Assembly: GCA_022565615.1 (NCBI GenBank)
Contig: JAIUMM010000006.1
Span: 1-57,971, forward strand
DNA: 57,971 bases
Reading direction: 5' to 3'
Origin: Nanobdellota archaeon
Lineage (GTDB): Archaea > Nanobdellota > Nanobdellia > Woesearchaeales > UBA583
Shown: positions 53,221 to 57,971 of the stretch, in pieces
Layout of the letters: each line of letters begins with the position of its first letter
How positions within the stretch are numbered: the stretch's first letter is position 1
Notes under the pieces: generated by a model
What the model was told of the DNA's origin: nothing
The model's input: the letters and a program-made list of their open reading frames with translations, nothing else
Databases searched by the model: none
Program-made: the position numbers and the translations under genes

Positions 53221-53847
53221 TTAATTTAATTGCTTAAATACCTCCTTATATAATTCCTCAAGATTCTCACCAGTCACAGCACTTACACCTACAAGAGGAT
53301 AATCTGGAAATACTAGTTTTATTTTATCTACACTTGCATTTTTCAAATCAATTTTATTTGCAACAATAATTATTTTTTTATCTTTTGCAACTAAATTACC
53401 AATAAGAGTAATATTTACTTGTGAATAAGGATTTATAGTTGCATCAAGCACAACTAATACGCAATCAACTTTTTCAACCCATCTAATACTTTCGATTACT
53501 CCTTGTGTAGCTTCTCTTGCTCTCTCTTTTGCATCTTGTTTTTTCATTCCTTTTTTCACAAAATCTTCAAAATCAATTTTAGTAGCAATACCTGGAGTAT
53601 CTACAAGAGCAAAGTTAATTTTTTTAGAACCTCGCTCAAGAGTTAATTCTTCAACTTTTTGAACACTTCTGGTTTCATGTTCAACTTCTGAAGTTGAAAA
53701 TGTAGTCTTTGCATCTTCTCCTAAAATATCTTTAATAATCGTATTTGCAAGAGTTGATTTTCCAGCATTAGGAGGCCCATATAATCCTAATGAGAATTCT
53801 TTTTTTTTCTTAAAAAAATTAAGAAATGAGAAAAATAGTTTTTTCAT
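53221..53847 (-). CDS. Era-like GTPase (archaeal)
   Basis: 208 residues. G1 GPPNAGKST (24-32), G3 DTPG (83-86) and G4 NKID (164-167) are clear, and SAV in GVSAVTGENL is G5. The N-terminus (KLFFSFLNFFKKKK) is basic and aromatic and may touch membrane or RNA. It belongs to the archaeal Era-like group co-encoded with DUF2073. A role in ribosome or translation factor biology is family-level inference. Confidence 0.85.
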   Translation of the reverse strand: MKKLFFSFLNFFKKKKEFSLGLYGPPNAGKSTLANTIIKDILGEDAKTTFSTSEVEHETRSVQKVEELTLERGSKKINFALVDTPGIATKIDFEDFVKKGMKKQDAKERAREATQGVIESIRWVEKVDCVLVVLDATINPYSQVNITLIGNLVAKDKKIIIVANKIDLKNASVDKIKLVFPDYPLVGVSAVTGENLEELYKEVFKQLN

Positions 53848-53910
53848 TGTTTAATCACCAATATATAAATAATGAATAATATATTTTATAAATTTTTAGT
53901 ACTACAATTT

Positions 53911-54513
53911 TTAAAACAATTCTCTAATTTTCAAATACATTTTTTCATGTCCTTTACTATTTGGATGTAATCCATCTTCTAAATCATCTTTATGTAACAC
54001 ATTAAACATTGACACAAATTCAAGATTATGTCCTTGTGCTATCTCTTCAAGAGCAGAATTATACAATTCTGCATTTTTTTGATAAATGTACATATCTTCA
54101 AATTCATAATATGGAGTTGTTTTATTCTCATTTACAGGTGTGAGTCCAATTAATATAATTCTATTTGAAAGTTTTTGTGCTTGTTTGATGAGTAGTTTTA
54201 TATTTTGTTTGAATTCTTCAAGAGGAATTCCTAAATTAAATTTAGTTGATGTATCTTGAGCATCATTTATACCAATTGCAAAAATAACTATGTGTTCATC
54301 ATTACCTTTGTAAAATCGTGCTTGATTCTCAATTTCAAATCTTTTGAGAAGGTTTTGTGTATTATCTCCTGAAATTCCACAATTATAAACTGAAAAACTT
54401 ATCTCTTTTTTACTCTCTAAATCGATTTTAAGTCTATGTACCCATCCTCCTTTTAAGTCACTTGAACCCCATGTAATAGAATCTCCAAAAATAATAATTC
54501 TTGATTGTTTCAT
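53911..54513 (-). CDS. SGNH/GDSL hydrolase
   Basis: 200 residues. Block I FGDSITWG with nucleophile Ser12, block II Gly in CGISGDN, block III GINDAQ with Asn, and block V DGLHPNSKG with the catalytic Asp and His. All four oxyanion and triad residues are present, so it should be an active esterase, lipase or deacetylase. No signal peptide, so it acts in the cytosol. Confidence 0.85.
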   Translation of the reverse strand: MKQSRIIIFGDSITWGSSDLKGGWVHRLKIDLESKKEISFSVYNCGISGDNTQNLLKRFEIENQARFYKGNDEHIVIFAIGINDAQDTSTKFNLGIPLEEFKQNIKLLIKQAQKLSNRIILIGLTPVNENKTTPYYEFEDMYIYQKNAELYNSALEEIAQGHNLEFVSMFNVLHKDDLEDGLHPNSKGHEKMYLKIRELF

Positions 54514-54596
54514 ATTAATTTTAGGAAAGAGGAGTATTTAAAAGTTTAGAAAACAAAATTCAGATTGATAGAATAACAAAAAAGTAAAAAAATTAA

Positions 54597-57038
54597 TTAT
54601 AACTCCTCTTCCACTTCTTCTTCATTAGCAATTTTCTCAACTCTTTGCACTAAATCACCAGGTGAGAGATTTACAACTTTAACTCCTTTAGTATTTCTTC
54701 CAATAATTGAGACATCACTCACATATGTTCTAATAATTTTACCCTCTTTTGTCATCAATAATACTTCATCATCTTCTCTTACAGCTTTTAGAGTTACAAC
54801 ATTCCCATTTCTCTCATCAGCTTTAATATCAATTACACCTCTTCCAGCTCTTTTAATAGTTGGATACTCACTAATTAAAGTTCTCTTACCATATCCATTC
54901 TCACACACTGTAAGAAGAGTAGTTCCAGCTTGTGCAAGTTCCATTCCAACAACTATTTCATCATTTCTTAAGTTCATAGCTTTAACTCCTCTTGCAGTTC
55001 TTCCTAATACTGATAAATCATCTTGTTTAAACCTAATTGCAAGTCCAACGTTACTCTCAATAATTACATCTTCATGTCCTTGTGAATACATTACAGCAAG
55101 AACACTGTCTCCCTCATCAAGTCCAATAGCTCTAATTCCACCAGCTCTTGGTTTTGAGAAATTAGCAACCTCAGTTTTTTTGATAATTCCTTTTTTAGTT
55201 AAGAAAATTAAATATCCTTCGTTTAAATTTGAAATATTAATTACATTTGAAATTTTTCTACCTCTTAAATCAATATAATTAACAATAGGCCTTCCTTTTG
55301 AAATTCCAGTTGCAGTTGGAACTTCATATGCTTTCATCCAATTCACAACTCCATCACTTGTAAAAATTAAAAGAGTATCTTTAGAATTAGATACAAATAA
55401 ATCACGAACAGTATCTTCTGCTTTTATGTGTGCATTATTTCCTTTTCCTCCTCTTTTTTGTGCTCTATATGAATCAAGTGGAACTTTTTTAATATAATCA
55501 TTTTGAGTAATCATTACAACAAAGTCTTCATCTTGAATTAAATCTTCAATATTCATATCTCCAATATCTGAAATTAATTTAGTTTTTCTCTCATCTCCAA
55601 ATTTTTCCATAATTTCAATACTTTCTTGTTTGATGATTTCATACTGTCTAATATCTTTATTTAAAATATCTTCTAAATCCTTAATAGTTTCAAGGGTTTG
55701 ATTATATTCATCTCTAATTTTACCCATTTCAAGACCTGTTAATTTTTGAAGTCTCATATCTAAAATAGCTTGTGCTTGAATTTCACTAAATCCAAATTCA
55801 CTTACCAAACCTTCTTTAGCTTCAGGTCCTGATTTAGAACCTTTAATTAGTGCAATTACTCTATCAATATTATCAAGTGCTTTTGTAAGTCCTTCTAAAA
55901 TATGTAATCTCTCTTGTGCTTTTCTTAAATCAAATTGAGTTCTTTTAATAATTACATCTTTTCTAAATGCAATAAAGTGTCTTAAATAGGAACCTAGATT
56001 TAAAATTTGGGGAACACCATCTACAATTGCAAGCATTTTTGTATTAAAATTTGTTTGAAGAGTTGTAAATTTATATAATTGATTTAAAATAACATTAGGG
56101 TCAGCTTCTCTTTTAATTTCAATAACAACTCTTACTCCTCTTTTATTACTCTCATCACGAATATCAGAAATATCTTTTAATTTACCTACCTTTACAAGTT
56201 CAACAATATTATTAATTAAATTTAATTTATTTACTTGATATGGAATTTCTTCTAAAATAATTGCACTTTTCCCTCTTTCTTTTTCTTCAATTGAACATAC
56301 TGCTTTTTGAGTAATTGCACCTTCTCCTGTAATTAAGTAATCTTGAATTCCTTTATTTTTTAAAATAGTAGCACCAGTTGGAAAATCAGGTCCTTTTACA
56401 AATCCTTGTCTTACTAGCTCTTCTGTTGAAACTTGAGGATTATCAATTACATAAATTAAAGCTTGAGTTAATTCTCTTAAATTATGAGGAGGAATATTTG
56501 TAGCCATACCAACAGCAATCCCAGATGAACCATTTAGAAGTAAGTTAGGAAATTTAGCAGGCAATACTGCAGGTTCTTGAAGAGTATCATCAAAATTATT
56601 CTTCCAAGCAACAGTTTCTTTGTCAATATCTTCTAAAAATTTTTCAGAAAGCTTAGACATCCTAGCTTCAGTATAACGCATAGCAGCAGGATTATCTCCA
56701 TCTACACTTCCAAAATTACCTTGTCCATCTACAAGTAAGTATCTCACAGACCAATATTGAGCAAGTCTTACCATAGCATCATAAATTGAAGTATCACCAT
56801 GGGGGTGATACTTACCCATAACTTCTCCTACAATTCTTGCTGATTTTTTATATGCTTTATTAGAATAATTTCCAAGTTCTTTCATTGAATAAATGATTCT
56901 TCTATGAACTGGTTTTAGACCATCTTTTGCCTCAGGAAGAGCACGTCCAACAATAACACTCATAGCATATGAAAGGTATGCTTTTTTCATCTCATCTTCA
57001 ATAAAAACGTCCTTAGTTCTCAAATTACTTTCATTCAT
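54597..57038 (-). CDS. gyrA: DNA gyrase subunit A
   Basis: 813 residues, complete. The catalytic Tyr is Tyr122 ([11 protein letters not shown]), with Arg121 before it, the same position as in E. coli. [11 protein letters not shown] and [18 protein letters not shown] are typical. The GyrA box QKRGGKG lies at about residues 525-531, which marks gyrase rather than topoisomerase IV and implies negative supercoiling. The C-terminal beta-pinwheel ends in an acidic tail (EEVEEEL). gyrB is not in the window. It is divergent from the gene at 57144. Confidence 0.96.
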   Translation of the reverse strand: MNESNLRTKDVFIEDEMKKAYLSYAMSVIVGRALPEAKDGLKPVHRRIIYSMKELGNYSNKAYKKSARIVGEVMGKYHPHGDTSIYDAMVRLAQYWSVRYLLVDGQGNFGSVDGDNPAAMRYTEARMSKLSEKFLEDIDKETVAWKNNFDDTLQEPAVLPAKFPNLLLNGSSGIAVGMATNIPPHNLRELTQALIYVIDNPQVSTEELVRQGFVKGPDFPTGATILKNKGIQDYLITGEGAITQKAVCSIEEKERGKSAIILEEIPYQVNKLNLINNIVELVKVGKLKDISDIRDESNKRGVRVVIEIKREADPNVILNQLYKFTTLQTNFNTKMLAIVDGVPQILNLGSYLRHFIAFRKDVIIKRTQFDLRKAQERLHILEGLTKALDNIDRVIALIKGSKSGPEAKEGLVSEFGFSEIQAQAILDMRLQKLTGLEMGKIRDEYNQTLETIKDLEDILNKDIRQYEIIKQESIEIMEKFGDERKTKLISDIGDMNIEDLIQDEDFVVMITQNDYIKKVPLDSYRAQKRGGKGNNAHIKAEDTVRDLFVSNSKDTLLIFTSDGVVNWMKAYEVPTATGISKGRPIVNYIDLRGRKISNVINISNLNEGYLIFLTKKGIIKKTEVANFSKPRAGGIRAIGLDEGDSVLAVMYSQGHEDVIIESNVGLAIRFKQDDLSVLGRTARGVKAMNLRNDEIVVGMELAQAGTTLLTVCENGYGKRTLISEYPTIKRAGRGVIDIKADERNGNVVTLKAVREDDEVLLMTKEGKIIRTYVSDVSIIGRNTKGVKVVNLSPGDLVQRVEKIANEEEVEEEL

Positions 57039-57143
57039 ACTTAATTGAACTCTTTACCATTGTTAAGATTTTTGTTACTACTTGAGTTTAAATTTTAATA
57101 AATTATCAAAATATTTATATACATTTAAATTTATATATAAATT

Positions 57144-57572
57144 ATGGAATTTAGATTTGATAGAAAAACTGGATTATATATAGGAGATTTGGAGAGAATG
57201 AGTCCTGCTCAAAAAAGAGAACTTTCTCAAATCATAAATTTTTGGTCTAAAGAAGAAATAGTTCATGATACCAAGACTTTACCACATTATATGCCAAGAG
57301 ATAATTCAAAACGTAGTTTGCCACATCTAATAACTTTATGTTATTATGATGGATATATAAATCCTGTTAAAGAGATGGAGAGAATTGGTAATATTTCATA
57401 TATTGAAGATATGATGCCACAAGTTCCACTCTTTAATTATTATATTGGATTTATTCCACTTAGAAGCGGAACTTTTGGTTTATTAGAATCTATAGATCCT
57501 TTAAGAAAAAGACACGTTCCTTCAAACGTATTGCCTTTAGTTTATAGAAAAATTGGAGAAAGTGAGATTTAA
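57144..57572 (+). CDS. hypothetical protein
   Basis: 142 residues, not recognised. It appears soluble, mixed alpha/beta, with a Pro- and Leu-rich C-terminal half (MMPQVPLFNYYIGFIPL, DPLRKRHVPSNVLPLVYRK). A TATA-like box lies in the short divergent spacer shared with gyrA. The tRNA-His gene follows 61 bases later. Confidence 0.5.
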   Translation: MEFRFDRKTGLYIGDLERMSPAQKRELSQIINFWSKEEIVHDTKTLPHYMPRDNSKRSLPHLITLCYYDGYINPVKEMERIGNISYIEDMMPQVPLFNYYIGFIPLRSGTFGLLESIDPLRKRHVPSNVLPLVYRKIGESEI

Positions 57573-57633
57573 TTTTTAAAAATTATCAAAATATTTATAA
57601 GGAGATATTTATGTCTATATTTATTAAAGATAT

Positions 57634-57708
57634 GTCTACGTTGGTGTAACCTGGTTAGCACAGAAGGTTGTGGTCCTTCTAGTACGGGTTCAAATCCCGT
57701 GCGTGGAC
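57634..57708 (+). tRNA. tRNA-His (anticodon GTG)
   Basis: Cloverleaf: acceptor 57635-57641 with 57701-57707, anticodon stem GAAGG/CCTTC, loop TTGTGGT with anticodon GTG (57670-57672), T stem ACGGG/CCCGT with loop TTCAAAT. The gene encodes the identity element G-1 (57634), which pairs with the discriminator C73 (57708). CCA is not encoded. A TATA-like ATATTTATAA (57591-57600) lies upstream and a run of seven T (57710-57716) follows as a likely terminator. Confidence 0.93.
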
Positions 57709-57709
57709 C

Positions 57710-57716
57710 TTTTTTT
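57710..57716 (+). terminator. oligo-T terminator after tRNA-His
   Basis: Seven T in a row directly after the tRNA-His 3' end, as used by archaeal RNA polymerase for termination. Confidence 0.45.
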
Positions 57717-57749
57717 AATATAATAGTCTAGTTGTTTATTCTATTCTTT

Positions 57750-57832
57750 GCCAAGATCGCATAACCCGGTATTGCGCCACCCTGGAAAGGTGGTCCCGTT
57801 TGGGATTGTGGGTTCAAATCCCACTCTTGGCG
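57750..57832 (+). tRNA. tRNA-Ser (anticodon GGA)
   Basis: Acceptor GCCAAGA (57750-57756) pairs with TCTTGGC (57825-57831); the discriminator is G (57832). Anticodon stem CCACC/GGTGG with loop CTGGAAA, anticodon GGA (57784-57786). A long variable arm with a CCC/GGG stem (57794-57806) makes it class II, as expected for serine. T stem GTGGG/CCCAC. CCA is not encoded. Its 3' end is duplicated at 57921. Confidence 0.93.
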
Positions 57833-57865
57833 TTCAATTATAAATTTGGATTTTCTATGTTACAT
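57815..57865 (+). repeat. direct repeat, copy 1: tRNA-Ser 3' end plus downstream sequence
   Basis: 51 bases covering part of the T loop, the T and acceptor 3' strands, the discriminator and 33 bases after the tRNA. It is identical to 57921-57971. The 55 bases between the copies hold an imperfect inverted repeat (AAAAATC/GATTTTT, about 57898-57917) but no gene. Confidence 0.9.
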
Positions 57866-57920
57866 TTCTAGGATTTGAGCTTTAGTTCCTTTGGTGCAAA
57901 AAATCTTTGATTTTTCCGCA

Positions 57921-57971
57921 CAAATCCCACTCTTGGCGTTCAATTATAAATTTGGATTTTCTATGTTACAT
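57921..57971 (+). repeat. direct repeat, copy 2, running to the window end
   Basis: Identical to 57815-57865 over 51 bases and cut by the window edge, so its real length is unknown. It may be an attachment-site copy made by an element that integrated into tRNA-Ser, a local tandem duplication, or an assembly artefact at a contig end. Confidence 0.9.

Noticed and set aside
1-57971. CRISPR arrays, insertion sequences, transposases or integrases.
   Set aside because: No regularly spaced repeats and no recombinase gene were seen. The only tRNA-linked repeat is at the right edge.

Overview
The window looks like an AT-rich contig (very low G+C by eye) from a small-genomed DPANN-type archaeon in the Woesearchaeota/Pacearchaeota/Nanoarchaeota sphere. 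Archaeal markers are ribosomal proteins S6e, L1, P0 (L10) and P1 (L12), Kae1, an archaeal CCA-adding enzyme, an Era-like GTPase next to a DUF2073 protein, an AbrB/PhoU-type regulator, a Ser-His-Asp signal peptidase and a FlaJ/TadC-like membrane protein. Bacterial-type genes are mixed in: gyrA, mutL, a full-length Rel/SpoT protein, lspA, an N-terminal uvrA fragment, adk with a zinc lid, and a guanylate-kinase-like protein. Several starts that I checked have a TATA-like box (TTTAAA or TTTATAAA) about 24-30 nt upstream and no Shine-Dalgarno sequence, which suggests largely leaderless transcription. The phylum is an inference from gene content.

Layout. 1-8.4 kb: 3' end of truD, a guanylate-kinase-like gene, two large surface proteins (lamin-tail-like and GLUG-repeat) and gatA. 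8.5-13.8 kb: a membrane-anchored protein, ndk, small unknowns, a uvrA fragment, an alpha/beta hydrolase, S6e and a PQ-loop protein. 13.8-24.8 kb: a cell-envelope stretch with a processive glycosyltransferase, a membrane-tethered thioredoxin-fold protein, a candidate structured RNA, a large surface protein, signal peptidase, cca, a lipoprotein with a dockerin-like end, a GatC-like protein and a small membrane protein. 24.8-36.2 kb: a dihydrolipoamide-dehydrogenase-like enzyme with a pterin dehydratase, a FlaJ-like protein, sufC, a degenerate DHH-family protein, rel, a pilin-like protein, lspA and a Yip1-like protein. 36.2-49.9 kb: adk, kae1, a coiled-coil protein, the L1-P0-P1 operon with a structured leader, a SufT-like fusion, a transporter, a GINS-like protein, mutL, a PhoU-like regulator and a pore-less voltage-sensor-like protein. 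49.9-57.97 kb: a glycogen-debranching-like enzyme, DUF2073 plus GTPase, an SGNH hydrolase, gyrA, an unknown, then tRNA-His and tRNA-Ser. The window ends in a 51-nt copy of the tRNA-Ser 3' end.

Links between genes. Protein export and envelope building dominate. Signal peptidase I, LspA with a lipobox protein, FlaJ-like and pilin-like proteins, several tail-anchored surface proteins and a processive glycosyltransferase could work together at the cell surface. Many multi-subunit partners are missing here (gatB, gyrB, mutS, sufB/D, the archaellum/pilus ATPase), so the genes are scattered rather than in classical operons. The clearest unexplained item is the roughly 145-nt RNA-like element at 16059-16203. 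Others are the repeated tRNA-Ser end, the truncated uvrA, the degenerate DHH protein and the hairpin pair at 29738-29786.
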